From assembly GCF_000766795.1 (NCBI RefSeq), contig NZ_JPDS01000001.1:1307001-1371000 (forward strand): a stretch of 64,000 nucleotides of DNA. The letters are read 5' to 3'. Made by a program: the position numbers and the translations under genes. Origin of the DNA: Polaribacter sp. Hel1_85 (lineage in GTDB: Bacteria > Bacteroidota > Bacteroidia > Flavobacteriales > Flavobacteriaceae). The notes under the pieces are model-generated. The model saw only the letters and a program-made list of their open reading frames with translations, ran no database searches and was not told the origin of the DNA. This document shows, piece by piece, positions 55,067 to 63,116 of this stretch (its first letter is position 1; each line of letters starts with the position of its first letter).

Positions 55067-55095
55067 AACCGAAGTTTTTACTTCGGTTTTTTTAC
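55067..55095 (+). terminator. Terminator after pepD
   Basis: 9-bp stem AACCGAAGT / ACTTCGGTT with loop TTTT and a following T-run. Confidence 0.88.
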
Positions 55096-55164
55096 AACCA
55101 ATTTTGTTTAAAAAATCAAAAAAACCAAACATAATTAATTAAATTACAGTATTTTACAAAATTA

Positions 55165-55172
55165 TAGTTTTG
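55165..55172 (+). promoter_or_regulatory. -7 promoter box for parAB (TAGTTTTG)
   Basis: TAnnTTTG match 69 bases before parA. It is part of an imperfect palindrome ACAAAATTATAGTTTTGT (55156-55173) that could also serve as an operator. Confidence 0.4.
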
Positions 55173-55240
55173 TTAACATCTTTCACTTTCTAAAAACATA
55201 AAAAAACGTAATTTTACTACTTATAAGATAACTTGATATA

Positions 55241-56005
55241 ATGGGAAAAATCATTGCAATTGCAAACCAAAAAGGTGGTGTTGGTAAAACAACAACAAGT
55301 GTTAATTTAGCTGCTTCTTTAGGTGTTTTAGAGAAGAAAGTATTGCTAATTGATGCAGATCCACAAGCAAATGCTTCATCTGGTTTAGGTATCGATGTTG
55401 AAGCTGTAGAATTTGGAACTTATCAAGTTTTAGAGCATACAATTTCTGCAAAAGAAGCAATTGTAAAAACGGATTCACCAAATGTAGATATGATTCCTGC
55501 TCATATAGATTTAGTCGCAATTGAGATTGAATTGGTAGATAAGCAAGAAAGAGAATATATGTTAAAAAAATCGTTGGAAGAAATTAAAAACGATTATGAT
55601 TATATTTTAATTGATTGTGCTCCGTCATTAGGTTTAATAACTTTAAACTCATTAGTAGCTGCAGATTCTGTAATTATTCCTATTCAATGTGAATATTTTG
55701 CACTTGAAGGTTTAGGAAAACTTTTAAATACAATTAAAAGTGTTCAAAATATTCATAACCCAGATTTAGATATAGAAGGCTTATTGCTAACAATGTTCGA
55801 CTCTAGATTACGTCTTTCTAATCAAGTAGTAGACGAAGTTAGAAAGCATTTTTCTAGCATGGTTTTTGATACCATTATTAGAAGAAATACACGCTTAGGT
55901 GAAGCACCAAGTTATGGTGAAAGTATTATTGCATACGATGCAACAAGTAAAGGTGCTGTAAATTACTTAAATTTGGCTCAAGAATTATTAAAAAAGAATT
56001 CGTAA
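55241..56005 (+). CDS. parA: Chromosome partitioning ATPase ParA (Soj)
   Basis: 254-residue deviant Walker ATPase that moves or positions the origin region with ParB. The sequence shows IAIANQKGGVGKTTTSVNLA (deviant Walker A KGGVGKT), LLIDADPQANASSGLG, YDYILIDCAPSLGLITLNSL and IIPIQCEYFALEGLG. The short N-terminus without HTH is the chromosomal Soj form. It is one base ahead of parB and heads the parA-parB-DUF5683-dapB-lepB-wbqC run, a conserved flavobacterial order. Confidence 0.97.
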   Translation: MGKIIAIANQKGGVGKTTTSVNLAASLGVLEKKVLLIDADPQANASSGLGIDVEAVEFGTYQVLEHTISAKEAIVKTDSPNVDMIPAHIDLVAIEIELVDKQEREYMLKKSLEEIKNDYDYILIDCAPSLGLITLNSLVAADSVIIPIQCEYFALEGLGKLLNTIKSVQNIHNPDLDIEGLLLTMFDSRLRLSNQVVDEVRKHFSSMVFDTIIRRNTRLGEAPSYGESIIAYDATSKGAVNYLNLAQELLKKNS

Positions 56006-56006
56006 A

Positions 56007-56891
56007 ATGGCAAAAGCGACCAAAAAACAAGCTTTAGGAAGAGGATTATCTGCTTTATTAAAAGAATCTTCTAACGTTATTTCTGCATCAGATAAAAATG
56101 CAGATAAAGTTGTTGGAAATATCATTGAAATAGATTTAGACTTAATTGACGTAAATCCATATCAACCAAGAACTTATTTTGATGAAGAAGCGCTGAGAGA
56201 ACTTGCAAGCTCTATAAGAGAATTAGGTGTTATTCAACCAATTACTGTTAGAAAATTAGAAGAAAATAAATTTCAATTAGTTTCTGGAGAACGTCGTTTT
56301 AGAGCATCCAAATTAATAGGAAATAAAACCGTACCTGCATACATAAGACTTGCCAATGACCAAGAAATGTTGGAAATGGCTTTGGTTGAAAATATACAAC
56401 GTAAAAACTTAGACCCAATTGAAGTAGCATTATCTTATCAACGTTTAATTGACGAAATTCAACTTACACAAGAAGAATTAAGTACAAGAGTTGGTAAAAA
56501 ACGTTCTACAGTAACCAATTATTTACGTTTGTTAAAATTAGATCCAATTTTACAAACAGGGATGAGAGATGGTTTTATTTCAATGGGACATGGTCGTGCA
56601 ATGATTAATGTAGAAAATACAGAAGATCAATTAGCGATTTATGAGAAAATTTTACGCGAAAAATTATCTGTAAGACAAACTGAAGATTTAGTTAAAAGTT
56701 TAAAAACTGGCACAGTTGCTAAACCAAAGAAAAAGCCAGTTCCTGCTTATATTAAAACTAGTATTAAAGACATTAGCGAATACTTTGGACATAAAATAGA
56801 CGTTACTGTTAGTACAAATGGTAAAGGAAAAATTTCAATTCCTTTTCATTCTGAAGAAGATTTCAATCGTATAAAAAACTTATTAAAATAA
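56007..56891 (+). CDS. parB: Chromosome partitioning protein ParB (Spo0J)
   Basis: 294-residue CTP-dependent clamp that loads at parS. The N-terminal ParB/Srx domain has IDVNPYQPRTYFDEEALREL and VSGERRFRASKLIGNKTVPA (CTP-binding GERR), followed by ALVENIQRKNLDPIEVALSY and an HTH (LTQEELSTRVGKKRSTVTNY). The C-terminal dimer domain is IKDISEYFGHKIDVTVSTNG. No parS-like palindrome (TGTTTCACGTGAAACA type) was noticed by eye in the window. Its stop is directly followed by the next start. Confidence 0.97.
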   Translation: MAKATKKQALGRGLSALLKESSNVISASDKNADKVVGNIIEIDLDLIDVNPYQPRTYFDEEALRELASSIRELGVIQPITVRKLEENKFQLVSGERRFRASKLIGNKTVPAYIRLANDQEMLEMALVENIQRKNLDPIEVALSYQRLIDEIQLTQEELSTRVGKKRSTVTNYLRLLKLDPILQTGMRDGFISMGHGRAMINVENTEDQLAIYEKILREKLSVRQTEDLVKSLKTGTVAKPKKKPVPAYIKTSIKDISEYFGHKIDVTVSTNGKGKISIPFHSEEDFNRIKNLLK

Positions 56892-57485
56892 GTGCTTTTA
56901 AAAAAAATCATATTTGTTTTATGCTGTACACTTTTTTCTGCTACTTTTTTTGGGCAGAAAGATTCTGTAAATGTAAAAGATGTCAAAATTAAAGGAGACA
57001 TTAAAATTGAAAAGGGTGGAGTTTACGATGCTTTAGCTCCTTCTAAAGCCGCATTTTATTCTGCTATTTTCCCTGGAATGGGACAAGTTTACAATAAAAA
57101 ATACTGGAAAGCACCTATTGTTTGGGGAGCAATGGGAACTAGCATTTATTATTACTTAGACAATAACAAAGAGTATAAAAGATATAGAACAGCCTATAAA
57201 TTAAGAAAAGTTGGGCTCCAAGATGAGTTTACCCAAGATGATGGAACTGAAGTTATTTCTTTAGAAACTTTAGAAAGAGCCCAAGATCAATTAAGTGAAA
57301 ATAGAGACATGTCTTTATTAACAACAGTTATTTTGTATGTTTTACAAATTGTAGAAGCTAGTGTTAATGCACATTTACTTCAATTTAACACAGACGACAA
57401 CTTATCACTTAAACCTACTTTTATTAACGACCCAACATATTTTGAGGCTCCAAAAGTAGGACTAACAATTAAATATAATTTTTAA
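56892..57485 (+). CDS. DUF5683 membrane protein
   Basis: 197 residues starting with GTG directly after the parB stop. A signal peptide (LLKKIIFVLCCTLFSATFFG) is followed by SKAAFYSAIFPGMGQVYNKK and KAPIVWGAMGTSIYYYLDNN, the core of DUF5683, and a second membrane segment (MSLLTTVILYVLQIVEASVN) before a strand-like end. The family is Bacteroidota-specific and consistently sits between parB and dapB; no function is known to me. Confidence 0.85.
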   Translation: MLLKKIIFVLCCTLFSATFFGQKDSVNVKDVKIKGDIKIEKGGVYDALAPSKAAFYSAIFPGMGQVYNKKYWKAPIVWGAMGTSIYYYLDNNKEYKRYRTAYKLRKVGLQDEFTQDDGTEVISLETLERAQDQLSENRDMSLLTTVILYVLQIVEASVNAHLLQFNTDDNLSLKPTFINDPTYFEAPKVGLTIKYNF

Positions 57486-57486
57486 A

Positions 57487-58188
57487 ATGAAAATTGCACT
57501 ATTAGGTTATGGAAGAATGGGTAAAGAAATTGAAAAAATTGCTTTATCTCGTGGACATGAAATAGTAATTAGAAAAGATGTAGATGATAAAATTGATATC
57601 ACATTAGCTGATGTTGCTATCGATTTTAGTGTACCTTCTTCTGCTTTTAATAACATAACTAATTGTATAAACAATAATGTGCCTGTAATATCTGGAACAA
57701 CAGGTTGGTTAGATAAATATGATGAAGCTGTTGCACTTTGTAAAGAAAAAAACAGTGCTTTTATTTATGCTTCCAATTATAGTTTAGGAGTAAATATCTT
57801 CTTTGAACTAAATAAACAATTGGCTAAAATGATGAGTTCTTTAGAAGATTACAATATTTCTATGGAAGAAATTCATCATACTAAAAAATTAGATGCGCCA
57901 AGCGGAACCGCAATTACTTTGGCAGAAGGAATTATAGAGAACTCTTCTAAAAAAGATTGGGAATTAGGTGGTAAAGCATCAGAAGAAAACATACCAATTG
58001 TGGCAACAAGAACTCCAGATGTTCCTGGTACACATACTGTTTGGTATGATTCTGAAGTAGATTCTATAGAAATTAAACATACAGCTCACAGTAGAAAAGG
58101 TTTTGCTTTAGGTGCAGTTGTTGCTGCAGAATGGATTATCGGAAAGAATGGAGTTTTCTCTATGAAAGATGTGTTAAACATCAGTTAA
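57487..58188 (+). CDS. dapB: 4-hydroxy-tetrahydrodipicolinate reductase
   Basis: 233-residue reductase of the diaminopimelate/lysine pathway. The Rossmann start is MKIALLGYGRMGKEIEKIAL, with VIDFSVPSS-type DVAIDFSVPSSAF, the NVPVISGTTGW loop, EIHHTKKLDAPSGTAITLAE (catalytic His and Lys) and the C-terminal HTAHSRKGFALGAVVAAEWI. It is on the short side compared with about 270 residues in Escherichia coli but normal for Bacteroidota. It begins one base after the DUF5683 stop. Confidence 0.96.
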   Translation: MKIALLGYGRMGKEIEKIALSRGHEIVIRKDVDDKIDITLADVAIDFSVPSSAFNNITNCINNNVPVISGTTGWLDKYDEAVALCKEKNSAFIYASNYSLGVNIFFELNKQLAKMMSSLEDYNISMEEIHHTKKLDAPSGTAITLAEGIIENSSKKDWELGGKASEENIPIVATRTPDVPGTHTVWYDSEVDSIEIKHTAHSRKGFALGAVVAAEWIIGKNGVFSMKDVLNIS

Positions 58189-58267
58189 AAAATGTAACAT
58201 TTTGGCTATTTTAAGCCTAATAATAAAATAAAATTTTTCTCTTTAGAGAAAATTAAAGTTTACAATT

Positions 58268-59971
58268 ATGACATTTACAGAATGGTTTATCTTTTTTTTA
58301 GTAGTACAAGTAATTCACTTTTTAGGAACTTGGAAATTATATGTAAAAGCTGGTAGAAAAGCTTGGGAAGCAGCAATTCCTATTTATAACGGAATTGTTT
58401 TAATGCAAATAATAAATCGTCCTAAATGGTGGATAATTTTACTATTTATTCCTATTGTAAACCTATTAATGTTTCCAGTTATTTGGATTGAAACCATTAG
58501 AACTTTTGGTTTTTATAAAAAATTAGATTCGTTTTTAGTTATTGTAACTTTAGGATTGTATATCTTTTATATCAATTACGCTACTGACTCTAAATACAAT
58601 GCAAATAGAAGTTCAAAACCTCGTTCTGAACTTGGAGAATGGATTAGCTCTATTGCTTTTGCGATTATTGCTGCAACTTTGGTACATACTTATTTTATGC
58701 AACCCTTTACAATACCAACATCCTCTTTAGAAAAATCTTTGTTAGTTGGAGATTATTTATTTGTAAGTAAATTTCATTACGGAGCTAGAGTTCCATCAAC
58801 AGTAATTGCTGCACCAATGGTTCATGATTCTTTACCTTTTACAGGAACTGCATCTTATTTAAAGAAACCTCAGTTACCTTATACACGTTTACCTGGTTTG
58901 CAAAAAATTAAAAACAACGATATTGTTTGTTTTAATTGGCCTGCCGATACATTAGCTACAATGTGGGGAGATAATTCTGGAAAATACACATACAAACCTG
59001 TAGATAAAAAAACGAATTATGTAAAACGTTGTGTTGGTATTGCAGGAGATTCTTTAGAAATGAAAAATGGTCGTTTCTACATAAATGGAAAAGAAAATAC
59101 TTTACCAGACAGAGCAAAATTACAGTTTTATTACACATATGAATCTAAAAAACCTATAAATCAAAGTACATATCCTAAGTTTTTAATTGACAAAGAAAGA
59201 ACGAATGTCTATAAAATTCTAAGTGAATATTGGAATAATCCTAAAGTTCAAGCAGCTATAAAAGAAAATGGTTTCTTATCTAAAATTGGCTCCGATTCTT
59301 TATATACAGAAGTAGTTGGAGGAATAAATCCTCAGTTTGCTCAAAGATTAAAAATGCTTTCTGTTGATACTAAAATTAATATCAATTTAACTGATGAAGA
59401 AGTAGTACGTTTAAAAAAATACCCATTAACTGTTTCAGTAAATAAAGTGAATCATGGTGCAGACAATGCAATTTTTCCTCATGTAGAGAGCTTAGGTTGG
59501 AGTCAAGATAACTTTGGGCCAATTTATATTCCAGAAGCAGGAGCAACTGTAAAAATAGATTCAGAATCTTTACCTTTTTACGAGCAAATCATAAAAAATT
59601 ATGAAAACAATGATTTACAAGTTGTTGGAGAAAACATCTATATTAATGGAGAAAAAGCAGATTCATATACATTTAAACAAGATTATTATTATTTAATTGG
59701 AGATAATAGACACAACTCTTTAGATGGTCGATATTGGGGTTATGTTCCTTTTGATCATGTTTTAGGAAAACCTGTAATGGTTTGGTTTAGTTGGGATGCC
59801 AATGCGCCTTCATTTGGTGAGAAAATAAAATCAATTCGTTGGGACAGAATGTTTACAACTGTGCATGGAGATGGAAAACCAGTTTCTTATAGGTATTTAG
59901 TTTTGGCCTTAATTGGTCTATATGTAGGTTATAGTTTCTACAAAGGAAAAAAGAAATCTGCTAAAAAATAA
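58268..59971 (+). CDS. lepB: Signal peptidase I, large Bacteroidota form
   Basis: 567-residue membrane protease that removes Sec signal peptides. The N-terminus adds several membrane segments (FFLVVQVIHFLGTWKLYVKA; WIILLFIPIVNLLMFPVIWI) before the S26 domain. The catalytic Ser153 is in FTIPTSSLEKSLLVGDYLFV and Lys253 in NYVKRCVGIAGDSLEMKNGR. A 200-residue insertion follows, and the C-terminal box is LIGDNRHNSLDGRYWGYVPF, with one more membrane segment at the end. This enlarged form is usual for the group. It follows dapB by 79 bases. Confidence 0.96.
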   Translation: MTFTEWFIFFLVVQVIHFLGTWKLYVKAGRKAWEAAIPIYNGIVLMQIINRPKWWIILLFIPIVNLLMFPVIWIETIRTFGFYKKLDSFLVIVTLGLYIFYINYATDSKYNANRSSKPRSELGEWISSIAFAIIAATLVHTYFMQPFTIPTSSLEKSLLVGDYLFVSKFHYGARVPSTVIAAPMVHDSLPFTGTASYLKKPQLPYTRLPGLQKIKNNDIVCFNWPADTLATMWGDNSGKYTYKPVDKKTNYVKRCVGIAGDSLEMKNGRFYINGKENTLPDRAKLQFYYTYESKKPINQSTYPKFLIDKERTNVYKILSEYWNNPKVQAAIKENGFLSKIGSDSLYTEVVGGINPQFAQRLKMLSVDTKININLTDEEVVRLKKYPLTVSVNKVNHGADNAIFPHVESLGWSQDNFGPIYIPEAGATVKIDSESLPFYEQIIKNYENNDLQVVGENIYINGEKADSYTFKQDYYYLIGDNRHNSLDGRYWGYVPFDHVLGKPVMVWFSWDANAPSFGEKIKSIRWDRMFTTVHGDGKPVSYRYLVLALIGLYVGYSFYKGKKKSAKK

Positions 59972-59976
59972 GAAGG

Positions 59977-60579
59977 ATGTCATTATTTATCCCTTCTTAT
60001 TTTGGACCTATTTCTGAATATTCAGAAATTGTAAAATCTGAAGCTGTTGTTTTTGAAATGGAAGATAATTTTCAAAAGCAGAGTTATAGAAATAGATGTT
60101 ACATCTACAATTCTAATGGAAAACAGCTATTAAACATTCCTGTTAAGGATAAAAACAAAGGAAATTCTCAACGTAAAAAAACAAAAGATTTATTGGTTGA
60201 TAATGAAGCTCATTGGCAAGAGCATCATTTAAAATCTTTACAAACAGCATATAGAACTTCACCTTTTTACGAATTTTATGAAGATGATTTACTATCTATC
60301 TTCACAAAAAAATACACTTTTTTACAAGATGTAAATATTGATACTTTTTTATTTATATCTGATGCATTACAAATACCTCAACAATACTCTAAAACAGAAG
60401 AATATATTGTTAAAACAAATAAAAATGATTTTAGAGGACTTGCAGATGTAAAAAACAAACCTAATAAATTAGTAGACAACTACATTCAAATGTTTGATGA
60501 TAAACACGGTTTTATTGCGAACTTATCAATTTTAGACTTACTTTTTATGGAAGGCCCTAATACAATTAGCTTTTTGTAA
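59977..60579 (+). CDS. WbqC family protein
   Basis: 200 residues matching WbqC-like proteins: IPSYFGPISEYSEIVKSEAV, NRCYIYNSNGKQLLNIPVKD, WQEHHLKSLQTAYRTSPFYE and FYEDDLLSIFTKKYTFLQDV. WbqC proteins are linked to O-antigen or surface-sugar loci and may act on nucleotide-sugar intermediates, without a settled reaction. It starts five bases after lepB and closes the parAB run. Confidence 0.9.
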   Translation: MSLFIPSYFGPISEYSEIVKSEAVVFEMEDNFQKQSYRNRCYIYNSNGKQLLNIPVKDKNKGNSQRKKTKDLLVDNEAHWQEHHLKSLQTAYRTSPFYEFYEDDLLSIFTKKYTFLQDVNIDTFLFISDALQIPQQYSKTEEYIVKTNKNDFRGLADVKNKPNKLVDNYIQMFDDKHGFIANLSILDLLFMEGPNTISFL

Positions 60580-60613
60580 TAAAAAATTCATTAACTTTAG
60601 ACAGGATTTTTTT

Positions 60614-61192
60614 ATGGACTACTTTAAAATTTTTATCGAAAACTATTCAACTTCTCAATCTGAAGAGATTTTTAAAGCAATAAAAAATATAGTAAAAGCT
60701 AAATCTTACAAAAAAAATGATGTCATTATTGATTTAGGTGAAACGACTTCTAAATTTTATATTTTAAAAGAAGGTATGGTTAGAAGTTATGTTATTGATA
60801 ATAAAGGTAAAGAGTATATTAAAAGATTGTATAAATCTATCTCTGGTTTTGCCCCTTTAACTTCTTTAATAAAAAAGAAACCATCTAACTATGTTTTTGA
60901 TTGTTTAACAGATTGTGAGGTTTTAGAAGGTAATTTTTATGATTTTAAAGCTTTAGTAAATTCTAATCTAGAACTTTCACTTATTTATATAAAAGCTTTA
61001 GAGAAAGTCCATACAATATCAGAAAACAGAATATATGATTTATCAGTTTTAAATGCAACAGAAAGATATATCAAACTTAAAAAGCAAATTCCGGATATTG
61101 AAGACCTTATTCCTCAATACCATATTGCTTCTTATTTAAATATTACCCCCATACAATTAAGTAGAATTAGAAAAAAATCATTTTCAAAATAA
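60614..61192 (+). CDS. Crp/Fnr-family transcription regulator
   Basis: 192 residues. The cyclic-nucleotide-binding-like fold spans residues about 20-120 (VIIDLGETTSKFYILKEGMV and RSYVIDNKGKEYIKRLYKSI), then a dimer helix and a C-terminal winged helix (IPQYHIASYLNITPIQLSRI). There are no Cys clusters for FeS binding and no obvious cAMP pocket Arg, as in most flavobacterial members. Eight bases after its stop lies a symmetric TTAAC-N4-GTTAA site that looks like a Crp/Fnr operator. A TAACTTTA element near 60590 could be its own promoter. Confidence 0.9.
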   Translation: MDYFKIFIENYSTSQSEEIFKAIKNIVKAKSYKKNDVIIDLGETTSKFYILKEGMVRSYVIDNKGKEYIKRLYKSISGFAPLTSLIKKKPSNYVFDCLTDCEVLEGNFYDFKALVNSNLELSLIYIKALEKVHTISENRIYDLSVLNATERYIKLKKQIPDIEDLIPQYHIASYLNITPIQLSRIRKKSFSK

Positions 61193-61199
61193 TCAATAT

Positions 61200-61217
61200 A
61201 ATTAACATATGTTAATT
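61200..61217 (+). promoter_or_regulatory. Crp/Fnr-type operator palindrome
   Basis: 18-base perfect palindrome AATTAACATATGTTAATT with core TTAAC-ATAT-GTTAA, the 5-4-5 half-site geometry of Crp/Fnr proteins. Its centre is about 41 bases upstream of the start predicted from the box at 61238-61245, the class II activator position. Confidence 0.5.
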
Positions 61218-61237
61218 TATAACTGGTCTAAATAAAC

Positions 61238-61245
61238 TAACTTTG
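61238..61245 (+). promoter_or_regulatory. -7 promoter box behind the Crp/Fnr gene (TAACTTTG)
   Basis: Exact TAnnTTTG match; the -33 region carries no TTG, as expected for an activator-dependent promoter. A start near 61250 is predicted. Confidence 0.5.
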
Positions 61246-61249
61246 TAAT

Positions 61250-61320
61250 ACTAATTCCCCCAATTTATTGTTACACTAACAATATATTTAAAGGCTTATT
61301 TTAAAATAAGCCTTTTTTTT
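61250..61320 (+). ncRNA. Possible short RNA or attenuated leader ahead of DUF6122
   Basis: From the predicted start, about 70 bases contain hairpin 1 (ATTGTTA-CAC-TAACAAT, 61267-61283) and then a strong terminator hairpin with a T-run ending at 61320, six bases before the DUF6122 ATG. There is no ORF in it. It could be a stand-alone small RNA or a leader whose read-through feeds DUF6122. Confidence 0.3.
61290..61320 (+). terminator. Strong terminator immediately before DUF6122
   Basis: Inverted repeat AAAGGCTTATT / AATAAGCCTTT followed by eight T. Confidence 0.88.
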
Positions 61321-61325
61321 TATTT

Positions 61326-61634
61326 ATGACACTAGAGTTTATCATACATTATGGACTGCATTTTATAGCGCCATTTTTTATAGCCTACTTTTTCTTTAAG
61401 AGTAATTGGAAAATTGTTTACTTAATTTTCATTTGCTCTATGTTAGTTGATCTAGATCATCTTTTAGCAAATCCTATTTTTGACAACAATAGATGCAGTA
61501 TTAACTTTCATCCATTGCACTCTTATATTGCAATTGGTTTTTATGGTGTTGGCCTATTTTTTAAGAAAACAAAAATCTTATGTTTTGCACTGTTATTTCA
61601 TATGATTACAGACTATATAGATTGTTATCTATAA
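61326..61634 (+). CDS. DUF6122 membrane protein
   Basis: 102 residues with three or four membrane segments. The conserved core reads DLDHLLANPIFDNNRCSINF then HPLHSYIAIG, and the end is HMITDYIDCYL. The His/Asp-rich pattern recalls the DUF457/YdjM-type putative membrane-bound metal-dependent hydrolases. The ATG lies six bases after a T-run terminator, so expression depends on read-through or an unseen promoter. Its last ten bases overlap the convergent flippase gene. Confidence 0.85.
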   Translation: MTLEFIIHYGLHFIAPFFIAYFFFKSNWKIVYLIFICSMLVDLDHLLANPIFDNNRCSINFHPLHSYIAIGFYGVGLFFKKTKILCFALLFHMITDYIDCYL

Positions 61635-63112
61635 TACTTCTTAAGAAGGTTATCGAATTCATTTGAAATATTAAGCTTCAGTACTAAAAAGATATATACA
61701 ACCAAAATTAAGATACTTTTTAATGCGATATTAATTATTGGATGAATTGGAAACTTCCAAATATAGATATTGTTTATAGGAAAATCCCAGAAATTAAAAC
61801 CGAGATATAAAACGGCAATAATTAAAATCATCATCAAAGATTTATTTGTAAAAGGCGTCATAGAAAACTTACTCTTGACAAAAAACAGTTTGAATGTATT
61901 TGCAGAAAATATAACAAGTAAAGTTGCTAATGCCAATCCATCAGTTCCCATATCTAACTCATAATAAAAAAGTTTATTTAAGAAATATACAGATAATGCC
62001 ATCGTAACACTAATAGGTAACGTTATTCTGTAAAACTTAGAATTATTAATAATCGCACCATTATTTCCTAAAAAACCATTGTATAACTTCAGTGAAGAAA
62101 TCATTAAAACAACTAATGCGCCACCAGCATATTCTACAGGTAATAACTTGAATAGTTGACCTACATTAGCATTTATCAAAACAAAGAAAAGCCCGCTAAT
62201 TAACAGTAAATTAATAGAACTTTTTTTATATAAAGAAGCTACTTCTTTATGATTTTCTTCATTTAAAGTTTTAGATGTTAGAGGTTGTAAAATATTTAAC
62301 ATTGCTCTACTTGGCGCCTCAATAAAAGAACCAATAAAGACTGCTACAGAATAATAAGCAGCTTTTACTAAAGATTCTTTTCCTGGAATCATAAACTTAT
62401 CAATATCTAAAATAATTGCGCCAGCACTTCCTGCTAAAATAATATAACCAGAAAAATGGAGTACTTCTTTAAAATTATCCGGTTTAGAAAAGGTGAATTT
62501 TGGCATATATAATTTGAATGCATAAAACATCATTACAAACATTCTTAAAAAGTACGCTCCCGTTAAATAATAAATAAATTCTGCCTTTGTAATAAGCTCA
62601 AAATAAACAGCAAATAGTAAAATCATTACTACAACTCTATTCCAAAGTTCTTTTAAAATGTTTCCAAAAACAGATTGAAATTGAACTTTAGCCCATGCAT
62701 AAAAAATTTCGAAATAAGCACAAGCAACTGCTACCAAATAAATTACAAACGTATAATCTTTTATTATTGGGTTTTCTATTGATAGATAATCTCCTATTTC
62801 ATTATAAAAAAGGTTACCAAAATAAGCAATTGGTATTGCCACTAACAATGGTAAAAACAAAACAGAGGACAAGAAACGATCTTGTTCTAATTTTGTAAAA
62901 TAACTTGAAAAATATTTTACAATTGTATGATGAATTCCTAATGCAATTAAAGGCATTAATAAGTTTGATGTAGATAATAAAAAAGTAACCAAACCATAAT
63001 ATTCATCTTCAAGAAAACGAGTATATAAAAACAAGGTATTTATTCCACCAAAGGCAAAACCTAAGTAAATAAAAAGTGTATTCTTAAAAGATTGTTTTAA
63101 TATAATTCCCAT
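61625..63112 (-). CDS. Oligosaccharide flippase / polysaccharide biosynthesis protein (Wzx-like)
   Basis: 495 residues with about fourteen membrane segments (for example NTLFIYLGFAFGGINTLFLY and FSGYIILAGSAGAIILDIDK), the MATE-like topology of Wzx and RfbX exporters that move lipid-linked glycans across the inner membrane. It starts four bases after the glycosyltransferase behind it, consistent with a surface polysaccharide cluster extending beyond the window. The sugar repeat unit handled cannot be told. The 3' end overlaps the DUF6122 gene by ten bases. Confidence 0.88.
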   Translation of the reverse strand: MGIILKQSFKNTLFIYLGFAFGGINTLFLYTRFLEDEYYGLVTFLLSTSNLLMPLIALGIHHTIVKYFSSYFTKLEQDRFLSSVLFLPLLVAIPIAYFGNLFYNEIGDYLSIENPIIKDYTFVIYLVAVACAYFEIFYAWAKVQFQSVFGNILKELWNRVVVMILLFAVYFELITKAEFIYYLTGAYFLRMFVMMFYAFKLYMPKFTFSKPDNFKEVLHFSGYIILAGSAGAIILDIDKFMIPGKESLVKAAYYSVAVFIGSFIEAPSRAMLNILQPLTSKTLNEENHKEVASLYKKSSINLLLISGLFFVLINANVGQLFKLLPVEYAGGALVVLMISSLKLYNGFLGNNGAIINNSKFYRITLPISVTMALSVYFLNKLFYYELDMGTDGLALATLLVIFSANTFKLFFVKSKFSMTPFTNKSLMMILIIAVLYLGFNFWDFPINNIYIWKFPIHPIINIALKSILILVVYIFLVLKLNISNEFDNLLKKYYR

Positions 63113-63116
63113 TTTA

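Noticed and set aside
55050..55240. Possible parS site or replication origin next to parAB
   Set aside because: No TGTTTCACGTGAAACA-like palindrome or DnaA-box cluster could be found by eye; only an AT-rich imperfect palindrome near the promoter.
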